From DASSWG01 sp041689995 (GTDB lineage: Bacteria; Bacteroidota; Bacteroidia; Flavobacteriales; Flavobacteriaceae), in contig JBDNFD010000077.1 of the NCBI GenBank assembly GCA_041689995.1, forward strand, positions 1 to 64,000: a stretch of DNA of 64,000 nt. Direction: 5' to 3'. Positions 34,179-43,292 of the stretch are shown here, piece by piece. Both the position numbers and the translations under genes were made by a program. Each line of letters begins with the position of its first letter. Within the stretch, counting starts at the first letter, position 1. The notes beneath the pieces were generated by a model, which saw only the letters and a list, made by a program, of their open reading frames with translations, was not told where the DNA came from and did not search any database.

Positions 34179-36212
34179 ATGACCACACAAACAATTTTTT
34201 GGGTTATCCTCGCCGCACTTGTTGCGCTAGGGCTTTCCTTGTTCCAATATTATTTTGGAAAGACAAAAAAGTCCAAAAATCGTTTGTGGTTCGCATTATT
34301 GCGCTTCATTACATGGTTTGGATTATTGCTGCTGTTGGTTAATCCGCAATTTTCAATGAAATCCTATCATATTGAAAAATCCCCGTTGATTTTGGCAGTA
34401 GATAATTCAAATTCCATTGAATATTTTGAAAAGGCGACAGAAGTTAGAAAGTTTGTCGCTGATTTTAAGAACAATGCGGAACTTACAAAACGTTTCAATC
34501 TTGAAATATATTCCTTTGGCGAAAATCTTCAGGCGGCAGATTCATTGAATTTTGACGAGAAACAGACCGAAATAGGAAAAGCTTTGCGCGAATTGCAGCA
34601 AATCCATAAAGGAAAATCGACACCAATCGTACTCGTGACCGATGGAAATCAGACTTTTGGTGAAGAATATCGTTATGCGGTAAAAGACCAATATTCTAAG
34701 ATTTATCCGGTCGCTGTAGGCGATACAACCCAATATACCGATTTGGAAATCTCGCAATTGAACGTGAATCGCTATACTTTTTTGAACAATAAATTTCCTG
34801 TTGAAATTTTCGTTAATTATGTTGGAGCTGAAAATGTTGAAAGTGAATTCATCATTCAGGAAGGGAACAAAACCGTTTTTCGGGAACAATTGCATTTTTC
34901 CGCAGAAAAAAAATCCAAACGGATTTCAGCTATACTTCCGGCCAATAGTATCGGCGTAAAGACTTACACGGCAAAAGTCCTTCCGCTGGATCAAGAAAAA
35001 AATAAAATTAATAATCAACGTCAATTTGCGATTGAAACCATCGGTCAGAAAACCGAAATATTAATTCTGGCCGGGATTTTACATCCAGACATTGGCGCTT
35101 TGAAAAAAGCTATTGAAAGTAATGAACAGCGTTCCGTTACCATAAAAACCACGAAGGATGATTTTAGTATCGGTGAATATCAATTGGTGATTTTGTATCA
35201 ACCAAATTCTTCTTTTCAGTCTGTTTTTAAACAGTTGAAAGATTTGAAAATCAATAGTTTCACAATTACTGGAACGGCAACGGATTATACTTTTTTAAAC
35301 GCTGCGCAAACTGATTTTCAGAAAAGGATCAGTGCTCAGTTTGAAGATTATTTGCCTACTTTTAATAAGAATTATGGTGTTTTTCAGATTGAAAATATTG
35401 GTTTCAATGATTTTCCTCCGCTTGAAGATGGATTTGGTGGAATTGATTTCCAAAATTCCATTCGTCCAATTTTATTTCAGAATATTCAAGGAATCTCCAC
35501 CGAAACACCTTTGTTGGCAACAGCTGAAGAACAAGACGGTCGCCGGAAAGCTTTTCTTTTCGGGGAAGGTATTTGGAAATGGCGAGCCAAAAGTTATTTG
35601 GATTTCCATTCGTTCGAAAATTTCGATGGATTTATGGGAAAATTAATTCAATATATAGCTTCTACAAAAAAGCGTGATCGCCTTGAGCTCACCTATAATT
35701 CCTTTTACAATAAAGGCGATGAGTTGACCATTCAGGCTGAATATTTTGATAAGAATTTTGTTTTCGATCCACGGGCAAAATTAATGTTGTCCGCAAAAAA
35801 TAAAGATTCGGGAGAAAATGTTCAACGTCCCTTTCTTTTAAAAAATACAGATTACGCAGTGAATCTCAGTGATTTTCCACCGGGGAAATACGCTTTTACC
35901 GTAAGTGTTGAAGACCAAAATTTGGCAAAATCCGGCGAGTTTACCCTGATAGATTTTGAACCGGAAAAGCAGTTTATGAATGCCAATTTAAATCGGTTGC
36001 AAGAAGTGGCCAACAATCTAGGCAGTAAGGTTTATTTTTTGGATGGACCAGAAATTTTAAGAAAGGATCTATTGGAAAATGATGCTTTTCTGCCCGTTCA
36101 AAAAAGCACGCAAAAACTCATGTCCATCATTGATTGGTATTATTTGTTGTCGATCATTATTCTTTCTCTTTCAATAGAATGGTTTTTTAGAAAATACAGC
36201 GGTTTGGTTTAG
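34179..36212 (+). CDS. Membrane protein with von Willebrand A-like domain
   Basis: A 677-residue protein from the ATG at 34179; a TTG at 34125 would add 18 residues. Two N-terminal membrane segments (IFWVILAALVALGLSLFQYYF and FALLRFITWFGLLLLLVNP) are followed by LILAVDNSNSI, a vWA-like strand with a degenerate MIDAS (DxSxS read as DNSNS) and VLVTDGNQTFG. A large extracytoplasmic beta-rich region follows, and a last membrane helix near 645-665 (WYYLLSIIILSLSIEWFF). This layout matches the BatA-like membrane proteins of Bacteroidota. Its function is unknown. Confidence 0.75.
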   Translation: MTTQTIFWVILAALVALGLSLFQYYFGKTKKSKNRLWFALLRFITWFGLLLLLVNPQFSMKSYHIEKSPLILAVDNSNSIEYFEKATEVRKFVADFKNNAELTKRFNLEIYSFGENLQAADSLNFDEKQTEIGKALRELQQIHKGKSTPIVLVTDGNQTFGEEYRYAVKDQYSKIYPVAVGDTTQYTDLEISQLNVNRYTFLNNKFPVEIFVNYVGAENVESEFIIQEGNKTVFREQLHFSAEKKSKRISAILPANSIGVKTYTAKVLPLDQEKNKINNQRQFAIETIGQKTEILILAGILHPDIGALKKAIESNEQRSVTIKTTKDDFSIGEYQLVILYQPNSSFQSVFKQLKDLKINSFTITGTATDYTFLNAAQTDFQKRISAQFEDYLPTFNKNYGVFQIENIGFNDFPPLEDGFGGIDFQNSIRPILFQNIQGISTETPLLATAEEQDGRRKAFLFGEGIWKWRAKSYLDFHSFENFDGFMGKLIQYIASTKKRDRLELTYNSFYNKGDELTIQAEYFDKNFVFDPRAKLMLSAKNKDSGENVQRPFLLKNTDYAVNLSDFPPGKYAFTVSVEDQNLAKSGEFTLIDFEPEKQFMNANLNRLQEVANNLGSKVYFLDGPEILRKDLLENDAFLPVQKSTQKLMSIIDWYYLLSIIILSLSIEWFFRKYSGLV

Positions 36213-36233
36213 TTGTTTTTTCAAACTTTATGA

Positions 36234-37307
36234 TCAAAACCATTTTTTTCGTTTAAAAAACCAAAGCATTCCCAAGAAAACCAAGATCATTACGCACAAA
36301 ACAAAGTAATATGCATACGGTTCATGAAGTTCCGGCATATTATCGAAATTCATTCCATATACTCCGGCAATGAATGTAAGTGGAATGAAAATGCTCGACA
36401 TTATGGTCAAAACCTTCATCACTTCATTCATTTTATTACTGATGGTTGTCATATACATGTCCATCAAACCCCAAGTCATTTCCCGATAAATTTCCACACT
36501 TTCCCCAATTTGCACGATATGATCCAATAGATCACGTATATAATTTTTTGTTTTGCTATGGATGAGCTGATTTTCGTCTCTTTCAAGTTGTTTGATTACT
36601 TCGCGCAAAGGCAACACTGTATTTCTGATCTTTAAAATTTTTCGTTTCAAACGTTGTATTTCATTTGAAATATTTTCACGCGGATTTTTCGTTAGCAATT
36701 CATCTTCCAAAAATTCGATATTATCACTTAGATTTTCGATGATAATGAAATAATTATCGATAATAGCATCCAAAATGGAATACATGAGGAAATCGGCACC
36801 GCGCCAGCGAACCCTTCCTTTTGCATTGGCAATGCGGTTCCGTAGCCCGTCCAAAACATCCTCATTGGCTTCCTGGAATGTGAGCACATAATTTTTTCCG
36901 AGCACAATGCTGATGTGTTCTTTGATGAATTTTCCCTGTTCATCGTGATAAAGCATTTTGAGCACCAGAAACAAATAATTCTCATGCTCTTCAATTTTTG
37001 GTCGTTGTTGTGTATTCACAATATCTTCTAGCAGCAACGGATGCAACCCATATTCTTTTCCCAATTCTTCAATATCGGACGTGTTGTTCAATCCATTAAT
37101 ATTTATCCAACTGATTTTATCCGTTTCTTTAAATTGAATCGCATCTTGCAAACGATCGCTTGTATAATGCTTATATTCCGATTCGTTGTACTGAATTATA
37201 TCCAATACAGAAACTCCTTCTTTTGTACCTACATAGGTAACTTCGCCAGGAGCTTGATGTAACGAGGTATATTTGACGGACTTTTTTCTATAGGGTTGGA
37301 GCTTCAT
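36234..37307 (-). CDS. CorA-type magnesium/cobalt transporter
   Basis: A 357-residue divalent metal channel with a cytosolic domain (about 1-290) and two C-terminal membrane helices. The selectivity motif GMN is in AGVYGMNFDNMPEL between them, and the protein ends in a basic tail (FKRKKWF). It is transcribed away from the SatD-like gene across the palindromic repeat array, so the array could in principle influence both. Confidence 0.95.
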   Translation of the reverse strand: MKLQPYRKKSVKYTSLHQAPGEVTYVGTKEGVSVLDIIQYNESEYKHYTSDRLQDAIQFKETDKISWININGLNNTSDIEELGKEYGLHPLLLEDIVNTQQRPKIEEHENYLFLVLKMLYHDEQGKFIKEHISIVLGKNYVLTFQEANEDVLDGLRNRIANAKGRVRWRGADFLMYSILDAIIDNYFIIIENLSDNIEFLEDELLTKNPRENISNEIQRLKRKILKIRNTVLPLREVIKQLERDENQLIHSKTKNYIRDLLDHIVQIGESVEIYREMTWGLMDMYMTTISNKMNEVMKVLTIMSSIFIPLTFIAGVYGMNFDNMPELHEPYAYYFVLCVMILVFLGMLWFFKRKKWF

Positions 37308-37386
37308 TGTTTTTTTGTTTCGATCTTTAAATATATTGTTTTTTTACGTTCCAAAGCACCTATTAATTTCAACATTTTTTCTTTAT

Positions 37387-37500
37387 TATTATAAGCCTGT
37401 GGACTTATATTTCAATATTATAAGCCCGTGGGCTTATATTCTCTTATTATAAGCCTGTGGGCTTATATTTTCATATTATAAGCTTTTTCACCTATATTTG
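37387..37500. repeat. Four palindromic repeats phased at exactly 29 bp (operator-like)
   Basis: Units start at 37387, 37416, 37445 and 37474. Each begins TATTATAAGC. Units 1-3 contain an inverted repeat, best seen in unit 2 as TATAAGCCCGTGGGCTTATA (9-bp arms around GT). Unit 4 has lost the right arm and ends in TATATTTG, an exact -7 promoter element. The array fills the space between corA and the SatD-like HTH gene. The spacing and dyad symmetry suggest cooperative binding of a regulator, perhaps the SatD-like protein itself. Confidence 0.85.
37493..37500 (+). promoter_or_regulatory. Promoter -7 element (TATATTTG) of the SatD-like gene
   Basis: Exact TAnnTTTG match at the end of the fourth palindromic repeat, 22 bp before the ATG at 37523. 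The equivalent spot in units 1-3 reads TATATTTC, TATATTCT and TATATTTT, so the promoter appears to be part of the repeated unit. Confidence 0.6.
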
Positions 37501-37522
37501 TTTTATCTGAATAATTCCCAAC

Positions 37523-38194
37523 ATGCGTGCAGCTATCTTAACCTGTGATCTTATAAACTCTTCCAAACTGAAAAAGAAGGAACTGGAACTGGTGCAGCAA
37601 CTTCTGCAAAAAGAGTTTTTAAATTCTCAAAAGCATTTCAAAAAAGGGACAACCTATTTCGAAATTTATCGTGGCGATGGTTTTCAAGGAATAGTTTTAG
37701 ATTTGGACAACGCCTTAACAATTGCTTTTTTACTGAAAAGCAGTGTGAAAAAATTTGCTTTCAAAAGGGAAAAGATTTCAAAAGCAACAAAAAGTTTGAT
37801 CGATTTCAGAATGGCAATAGGAATTGGGGAAATTGATGGAATCCCAAAAAATTTGAAAGAAGCCAATGGGCAAGCTTTTATTTTTTCAGGAAGGACCTTG
37901 GATGCAATGAAAAGTAAGCAACAGAAAACCAGTTTGAAAACTGCGGATGAAAATATAGATCATGAATTTGAGGTGCATTTTAAATTTTTTGATCTACTGA
38001 CCGAAAAATGGTCTTTGGCCGCAGCAGAAGTGGTATATTTCCTGTTGCAAAATATGACGGAAACCGAAATTGCCCAAAAAACAGGAATCAGCCAGTCGGC
38101 GGTGAATTCGCGCAAAAAAGCCAGCGGATGGGAGGCCATCGCAAAATTATTGATCCGTTATAAGGAAGTTGTGGCGAAAACAGGGAAAGAATGA
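37523..38194 (+). CDS. SatD-like protein with C-terminal helix-turn-helix
   Basis: A 223-residue protein. The N-terminal ILTCDLINSSKLKKKE and the following GDGFQGIV/RMAIGIGEIDG resemble the SatD family, which has a nucleotidyl-cyclase-like ferredoxin fold. The C-terminal 45 residues form a helix-turn-helix (MTETEIAQKTGISQSAVNSRKKASGWEAI). Its stop overlaps the start of the DUF3307 gene by 4 bp (ATGA), so the pair is translationally coupled. The HTH and the dyad array in its promoter suggest autoregulation. The biochemical role is unknown. Confidence 0.8.
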   Translation: MRAAILTCDLINSSKLKKKELELVQQLLQKEFLNSQKHFKKGTTYFEIYRGDGFQGIVLDLDNALTIAFLLKSSVKKFAFKREKISKATKSLIDFRMAIGIGEIDGIPKNLKEANGQAFIFSGRTLDAMKSKQQKTSLKTADENIDHEFEVHFKFFDLLTEKWSLAAAEVVYFLLQNMTETEIAQKTGISQSAVNSRKKASGWEAIAKLLIRYKEVVAKTGKE

Positions 38195-38928
38195 ACTACA
38201 CCATCCTCGTTCTTTTACAATTGCTGATTGCTCATATTCTAACCGATTTTGTGCTGCAACCTACTTCGTGGATATTGCATAAGCGCAAACACAAAATAAA
38301 ATCCATTTATTTATTATTGCATGCGCTGATTGCCGGAATGTTAACTTACTTGTTCCTGCAAGAATGGGAAATGTGGGTGGTTCCACTTATAATTTTCGTA
38401 AGTCATTATTTTATCGATTTATGGAAATTGAACGCCAGAAAGGATAATCTCGTTTATTTTTTATGGGACCAATTTTTTCATCTTGTCGTTATTGTTTTGG
38501 CATGGTTGTTTTTGGTAGATGCTTTTGGTGAAGTCGGACAGTTTTTGGGAAATATCGTTAATTCCCCAAAAATTCTTGCATTGATCATCGGATATTTGAC
38601 GATAATTTTCCCAGTTGGTTTTCTTGTTGAAAAAGGCACCAAACGATGGCGGGATGATCTGGAAAAAAATGAAGGGGAGGAAGAAAGCTTAAAATATGCG
38701 GGCCGTTACATTGGTATTTTTGAACGCATTCTTGTCATTACCTTTATTCTGATCGGTAATTTTTCGGCCATAGGTTTTCTGATCGCGGCAAAATCGATTT
38801 TACGATTCAATGAAAAATCAGGGAAAAGTTCCAGAAAACAAACTGAATACGTGTTGATCGGAACATTGATGAGTTTTGCGATCAGTATTGTGATCGGTTT
38901 CCTAATACGAGTATTCTTCTTCCAATAA
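38191..38928 (+). CDS. DUF3307 membrane protein
   Basis: A 245-residue integral membrane protein with about six hydrophobic helices. The start is the typical DUF3307 motif (QLLIAHILTDFVLQPTSWILHKRKHK), then ALIAGMLTYLFL and VSHYFIDLWKL, where the His/Asp residues in membrane segments are conserved. It is coupled by ATGA overlap to the SatD-like gene, a pairing found in many bacteria. Its end overlaps the convergent gene by 27 bp. Function unknown. Confidence 0.85.
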   Translation: MNYTILVLLQLLIAHILTDFVLQPTSWILHKRKHKIKSIYLLLHALIAGMLTYLFLQEWEMWVVPLIIFVSHYFIDLWKLNARKDNLVYFLWDQFFHLVVIVLAWLFLVDAFGEVGQFLGNIVNSPKILALIIGYLTIIFPVGFLVEKGTKRWRDDLEKNEGEEESLKYAGRYIGIFERILVITFILIGNFSAIGFLIAAKSILRFNEKSGKSSRKQTEYVLIGTLMSFAISIVIGFLIRVFFFQ

Positions 38929-39309
38929 CTGAATATTTCCACGTATTCTTTCAATGACAATTCCCATCATTCTTTTGTTCAAAGCCGAAGAATTTTGGAT
39001 GTAAATACCATATTCTTCCAAAGTAAACTGCCCAATGATCATTCCTTTCAGGCTATTTCGGAATTTTATATCTTTTTGGATGGCGTGTTCTACGTAATCC
39101 AACCGCTTTTCAATAGAAAGATCATAAAAAACATTTTTGTGCTTTTCAATATAATTTCTGAAAACCATCAGCAACAAATCGGCCTGAAGTTTAATTACTG
39201 GCCGAAGTGTTTGGTTTTGAAATTGTTCTTCCAGACTCATATCTGGGGAAACCCTTGCAGATAGAATTTCGGGCCTCATTTCCAATAAATGTAAATTGCG
39301 CTGGTTCAT
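38902..39309 (-). CDS. Conserved hypothetical protein (Flavobacteriaceae)
   Basis: A 135-residue soluble helical protein: RPEILSARVSPDMSLEEQFQNQTLRPVIKLQ ... DIKFRNSLKGMIIGQFTLEEY ... NSSALNKRMMGIVIERI. I recognise it as a family widespread in Flavobacteriaceae. It is sometimes labelled glyoxalase in databases, but no glyoxalase motif is visible. Its 3' end overlaps the DUF3307 gene by 27 bp tail to tail. Function unknown. Confidence 0.78.
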   Translation of the reverse strand: MNQRNLHLLEMRPEILSARVSPDMSLEEQFQNQTLRPVIKLQADLLLMVFRNYIEKHKNVFYDLSIEKRLDYVEHAIQKDIKFRNSLKGMIIGQFTLEEYGIYIQNSSALNKRMMGIVIERIRGNIQLLEEEYSY

Positions 39310-39470
39310 GTGTTCTGGGTTTTATGAAAGATACAGCAATAAGATCACATAATGAAACATGGACGAAAAGACTTATAAACTGGGTTTTCAACAATTTTTG
39401 GACGTTAAATTGGTCTTAATTCCTTAGATTACAAGGCCTATTTCGTAATTTTACGGAAAGTGAAAAACCC

Positions 39471-40823
39471 ATGTTAGCATCCATAAATCCATATACCGGT
39501 GAACAAATTGCCAAATTCAGTGAACTTTCCAAATCGGAAATAAATACGAGGCTCAAGCATGCAGATCGCGTTTTTCAATCTTGGAGAATAACAAGTTATG
39601 CCCACAAAGCCGATTTGATGTTACGTTTAGAAAAGGTTTTGGAAAAAAACAAGCGGAAATATGCCGAAACCATTACTCAAGAAATGGGAAAACCCATTTC
39701 ACAAGCTGTTTCTGAAATAGAGAAATGTGCTTGGGTCTGCCGCTATTACGCGGAAAATGCAAAGGAGCATTTAAAGAACGAACCCATTAAAACAGATGCT
39801 GGAAAATCATATATCAGTTTTGAACCACTGGGTGTCGTTTTGGCCGTGATGCCATGGAATTATCCGTTTTGGCAAGTTTTTCGTTTCGCCGTACCTGCAT
39901 TAATGGCCGGAAATGTTGCGGTTTTGAAACATGCTGGAAATGTGATCCAGTCCGCGGAAAATATTCAGGAAGCCTTTCGGGAAGCTGGATTTCCGGAAGG
40001 TTGTTTTCAACACCTGATCGTTAAACATAAAAAAGTTGAACATATTATTCGAAACAAATACGTGAAAGCGGTAACGCTCACCGGAAGTGAAGCAGCAGGA
40101 AGATCGGTGGCGGGAATTGCTGGACAAGAGATAAAAAAATCTGTTTTGGAACTTGGAGGCAGCAATGCGTTGGTTGTTTTTGAAGATGCCGATTTGGATA
40201 AAACGGTGGAAACATGCATCATGGCTCGTTTTCAAAATACAGGTCAAAGTTGTATTGCCGGAAAAAGATTGTTGGTTCATGAATCCGTTTTTAACATTTT
40301 TCTCGAAAAATTCCTAAGCAAAGCAAGGGCACTGCAAATTGGTGATCCCATGGACGAAGAAACATTTATCGGGGTTTTGGCACGAAAAGATTTGGCCAAG
40401 AAATTGGAAGAACAACTTGCAATCTCTGTGGAAAAAGGTGCTAAAGTTGTGCTGGGAGGAAAACGAAAAGGAGCTTTTTTTGAGCCAACCGTCGTAATTA
40501 ATGTGAAGAAAAAAATGCCCATTTTTAAAGAAGAAACTTTCGGTCCACTGATGGCTGTGATGCCCTTCAAAACCGATATGGAAGCCATGGATTTGGTAAA
40601 CAAATCGAATTTTGGATTAGGGGTTTCCATTTTCACGAAAGACATGGAGCGCGCCAAAGCCATGATCCCAAATTTCGATGATGGTGCTGTTTTTGTTAAT
40701 GAACTGGTGAAAAGCGATCCGCGTTTGCCGTTTGGTGGCACGAAAATTTCTGGTTATGGTCGTGAACTTTCTCGCTATGGGATATTGGAATTCGTCAATA
40801 AAAAAACCGTTTATATCAAATAG
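39471..40823 (+). CDS. NAD(P)-dependent aldehyde dehydrogenase (succinate-semialdehyde type)
   Basis: A 450-residue class I/II aldehyde dehydrogenase. Seen: VMPWNYPFWQVFR, TGSEAAGRSVA, catalytic Glu in LELGGSNAL, nucleophile Cys in FQNTGQSCIAGKR, KEETFGPLMAV and PFGGTKISGYGRE. The short N-terminus (MLASINPYTGEQIAKFSEL) resembles the GabD/Sad-like group, so succinate semialdehyde is a likely substrate, but specificity is not certain. Converges with the S41 protease gene with a 4-bp gap. Confidence 0.92.
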   Translation: MLASINPYTGEQIAKFSELSKSEINTRLKHADRVFQSWRITSYAHKADLMLRLEKVLEKNKRKYAETITQEMGKPISQAVSEIEKCAWVCRYYAENAKEHLKNEPIKTDAGKSYISFEPLGVVLAVMPWNYPFWQVFRFAVPALMAGNVAVLKHAGNVIQSAENIQEAFREAGFPEGCFQHLIVKHKKVEHIIRNKYVKAVTLTGSEAAGRSVAGIAGQEIKKSVLELGGSNALVVFEDADLDKTVETCIMARFQNTGQSCIAGKRLLVHESVFNIFLEKFLSKARALQIGDPMDEETFIGVLARKDLAKKLEEQLAISVEKGAKVVLGGKRKGAFFEPTVVINVKKKMPIFKEETFGPLMAVMPFKTDMEAMDLVNKSNFGLGVSIFTKDMERAKAMIPNFDDGAVFVNELVKSDPRLPFGGTKISGYGRELSRYGILEFVNKKTVYIK

Positions 40824-40827
40824 CTCG

Positions 40828-42234
40828 TCATTCCCTTTTTGGATATTCCGTCAACATTCTGCGGAAAATAGGAGAGTTCATGCTGCTTTCCCCAATGCTG
40901 CTGAATTGGTGCCATTCCTTTGGTTCAGATTCATAATGTCTTGGTAATTGGGCGATTTCAGATAGAGCAGCTGCCAGAAGCGGTTCGTTTTGTTCGCCCA
41001 AAACTCCATAATTTGTGTAATCTTCTTTCAGAAAGATATCGGGTTCAATTCCATTCGCATATTCTGTGAAACCATTGGCGTTTACCGATTTAAGAATCAA
41101 TGGTAGCATCGCGTATCGATGGCCTAAATTAACATTATGCTTTGTGAAATCAGGCGAATCGTAAACAATTGTTGACCCTTGGAATTTTCCAGTGGTATAA
41201 TCGCCAATTTGAACCACATCAATATAAGGCATCAATGCGCTGATCACCAATTCGCTCGCCGAAGCGGAACTGGCGGTGGTTAGGATATATACTTTACTGA
41301 GGTTCAAACTATTGATAGTTGTTCCTGAGCCTGTTTTATTATTGAAAAATCTTTTTTCTGGTTCAAAATTTTCATTATAAACTTGGGTGATAAAAAGTTC
41401 CCCATTGAATTGTCCCGTGATCATGCTCGACAAGTCATTTGCAGTTTCAATGCTTCCCCCACCATTATAACGTTCATCCAACACCAAATCCGTTACGCCT
41501 TGCGCCTTAAAATCAGCGAAAACGGCATTGAGTTGATCGTCAAATTCGGCGGTAAAAGCATTGTACATTAAATATCCAGTTTTATGCCCGTTCACGTTTA
41601 AAACCTTATGGATATAAATTGGGTTTTCCGTATATTGTTTTTTCACCAATTCAATATTTTCACCAGTTGGGATTAATTCGACACCTTCCAAATTGGCCAA
41701 GCCGATACTGTAGGAAGTTCTTGAAATCAGTTCCGAATAATTGTTTTCGGTAAGATTTTCCCCATCGATACTGTTGAAAATCATTCCTCGTTCCACACCA
41801 TTTTCATCTGCGGAAGTATTTGGAAGAACATACCGCACAATGCCGAATATTTCGCTGGTTGCTTGAATTTGAACCAAGCCGAATTCCATTCCGTTGTGCA
41901 GCGTAATTCCGTCCAACAAATTTTCCAAAACCCGATAATCACTTATAAGAAAACTGAATCTATCTTCTGGTGCCAATAAATTTTCAAAAAGACTTTCAGG
42001 ACTGTTGAAACTTTTTAAAAATCCGTTCAATTCTGCTTTCGAATCAAAAGCAGCATCCGCTAAGGCGGGAATTTCCGCTTTGTATAAATAAACATAATTC
42101 AGTCCGCGATAGATGAAATTTTGGACGTTGAGTGTGCTGGCATTATTAGCTTCATCATCAATATCTTTAAAGCAGGAAGTAAATATGGTGGCGATAAAGA
42201 GGACAATTAAAAGGAATTTTACTTTTTTCATCAA
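40828..42234 (-). CDS. S41-family C-terminal processing-like peptidase lipoprotein
   Basis: A 468-residue lipoprotein (lipobox Cys21, ATIFTSC). A PDZ-like region lies near 110-185 (EFGLVQIQATSEIFGIVRYVLPNTSADENGVERGMIFNSIDGE). It is followed by the S41 core with LVLDERYNGGGSIETANDL and the catalytic Ser in TTASSASASELV. It is probably an envelope protease; the target is unknown. Divergent from the ECF sigma operon. Confidence 0.88.
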   Translation of the reverse strand: MMKKVKFLLIVLFIATIFTSCFKDIDDEANNASTLNVQNFIYRGLNYVYLYKAEIPALADAAFDSKAELNGFLKSFNSPESLFENLLAPEDRFSFLISDYRVLENLLDGITLHNGMEFGLVQIQATSEIFGIVRYVLPNTSADENGVERGMIFNSIDGENLTENNYSELISRTSYSIGLANLEGVELIPTGENIELVKKQYTENPIYIHKVLNVNGHKTGYLMYNAFTAEFDDQLNAVFADFKAQGVTDLVLDERYNGGGSIETANDLSSMITGQFNGELFITQVYNENFEPEKRFFNNKTGSGTTINSLNLSKVYILTTASSASASELVISALMPYIDVVQIGDYTTGKFQGSTIVYDSPDFTKHNVNLGHRYAMLPLILKSVNANGFTEYANGIEPDIFLKEDYTNYGVLGEQNEPLLAAALSEIAQLPRHYESEPKEWHQFSSIGESSMNSPIFRRMLTEYPKRE

Positions 42235-42346
42235 AGCGCTTTCTAAATTCTGCCCTAAAAGTAAGGATTGTATTAGAAATTTGAGCTATATTGTAGCAAA
42301 AGATAGAGCAAATCGTCATCATTATATAAGGGCAAAAGACAATTAA

Positions 42347-42856
42347 ATGGACCAGTACGCTTTCTTGAAAATTTTTGACCCGATACAGAATAAGCTTTAT
42401 CGATTGTCCTTACGCTTACTGGTTTCGAGGGAAGCGGCGGAAGATGCAACACAGGAAGTTCTTTTGAAACTTTGGGAACGCAAAGAAAAACTCGGAAATT
42501 ATAACAGTCCCGAAGCTTATGCGATGACCATCACAAAAAATTATTGTTTGGATCAATTGAAATTAGGACAGAACAATAATTTACGAATCGTTCATAATAA
42601 TTATGAGGAAAAAAGTGCCTCGCTACAAAAACAATTGGAAGTCAAAAATGAATTTGAATGGATCCAAATATTAATGGAAGACCTGAATGAACAACAAAAA
42701 GCCATTGTGCAAATGCGCGATATCGAAGAAATGGAATATCACGAAATCGCCCAAATAATGGAAATGAACGAAACCGCGGTGCGGGTTGCTTTATCCCGGG
42801 GGCGAAAAAAATTAAGGGACGGAATATTAAAAAAACACAACTATGGAACGGCATAA
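42347..42856 (+). CDS. ECF-type RNA polymerase sigma factor
   Basis: A 169-residue sigma-70 family factor. Region 2: FDPIQNKLYRLSLRLLVSREAAEDATQEVLLKLWERKEKLGNYNSPEAYAMTITKNYCLD. Region 4: LNEQQKAIVQMRDIEEMEYHEIAQIMEMNETAVRVALSRGRKKLRD. Its stop lies 14 bp inside the next gene, a candidate anti-sigma factor, so translation is coupled. It is the first gene of a four-gene operon typical of Bacteroidota, ending with DUF4252 proteins. Confidence 0.93.
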   Translation: MDQYAFLKIFDPIQNKLYRLSLRLLVSREAAEDATQEVLLKLWERKEKLGNYNSPEAYAMTITKNYCLDQLKLGQNNNLRIVHNNYEEKSASLQKQLEVKNEFEWIQILMEDLNEQQKAIVQMRDIEEMEYHEIAQIMEMNETAVRVALSRGRKKLRDGILKKHNYGTA

Positions 42857-43280
42857 ACAAATGAATATTCTAATTGAAAAATACTTGGAAGGAACGACTT
42901 CCTTGGCTGAAGAAAAAGAATTAAAAGCTTATTTTTCTTCCGAGGAAATCGCGCCGGAATTAATGGAATATGCTCCTTTATTTGGATTTTTTGCTTCAGA
43001 GCGCACAAAAAATTATGAACCCAAAATAAAGAAAAATTCCAAGAACGATAGATATATGTGGTTTGGGATCGCTGCAGGAATTGCGATCATAATTGGGATT
43101 TTCTTCTTCCAGCCTAAGCAGCAAAACGACTTGGGAACGATTAAAGACCCAGAACTTGCACTTCAAAAAACAAAAGAAGTTTTGAACTTTATTTCAAAGG
43201 AAATGAACCAAGGAAAAGGAGGATTGGTGTACCTCACAGAAATTGAAAGCACCAAAAAAGTATTAATAACAAACAATTAA
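42843..43280 (+). CDS. Putative anti-sigma factor, single membrane segment
   Basis: A 145-residue protein with an N-terminal cytosolic part (NILIEKYLEGTTSLAEEKELKAYFSSEEIAPEL), typical of the first helix of Bacteroidota anti-sigma proteins. A membrane helix lies near 72-91 (FGIAAGIAIIIGIFFF), followed by a short extracytoplasmic tail. It overlaps the sigma gene by 14 bp. It probably holds the sigma factor inactive until an envelope signal arrives. The assignment rests on context and layout. Confidence 0.75.
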   Translation: MERHKQMNILIEKYLEGTTSLAEEKELKAYFSSEEIAPELMEYAPLFGFFASERTKNYEPKIKKNSKNDRYMWFGIAAGIAIIIGIFFFQPKQQNDLGTIKDPELALQKTKEVLNFISKEMNQGKGGLVYLTEIESTKKVLITNN

Positions 43281-43292
43281 TAGATAGAAATA

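Noticed and set aside
38902..39309. Glyoxalase label for the 135-residue protein
   Set aside because: Databases may use it, but no glyoxalase metal or fold motifs are visible.
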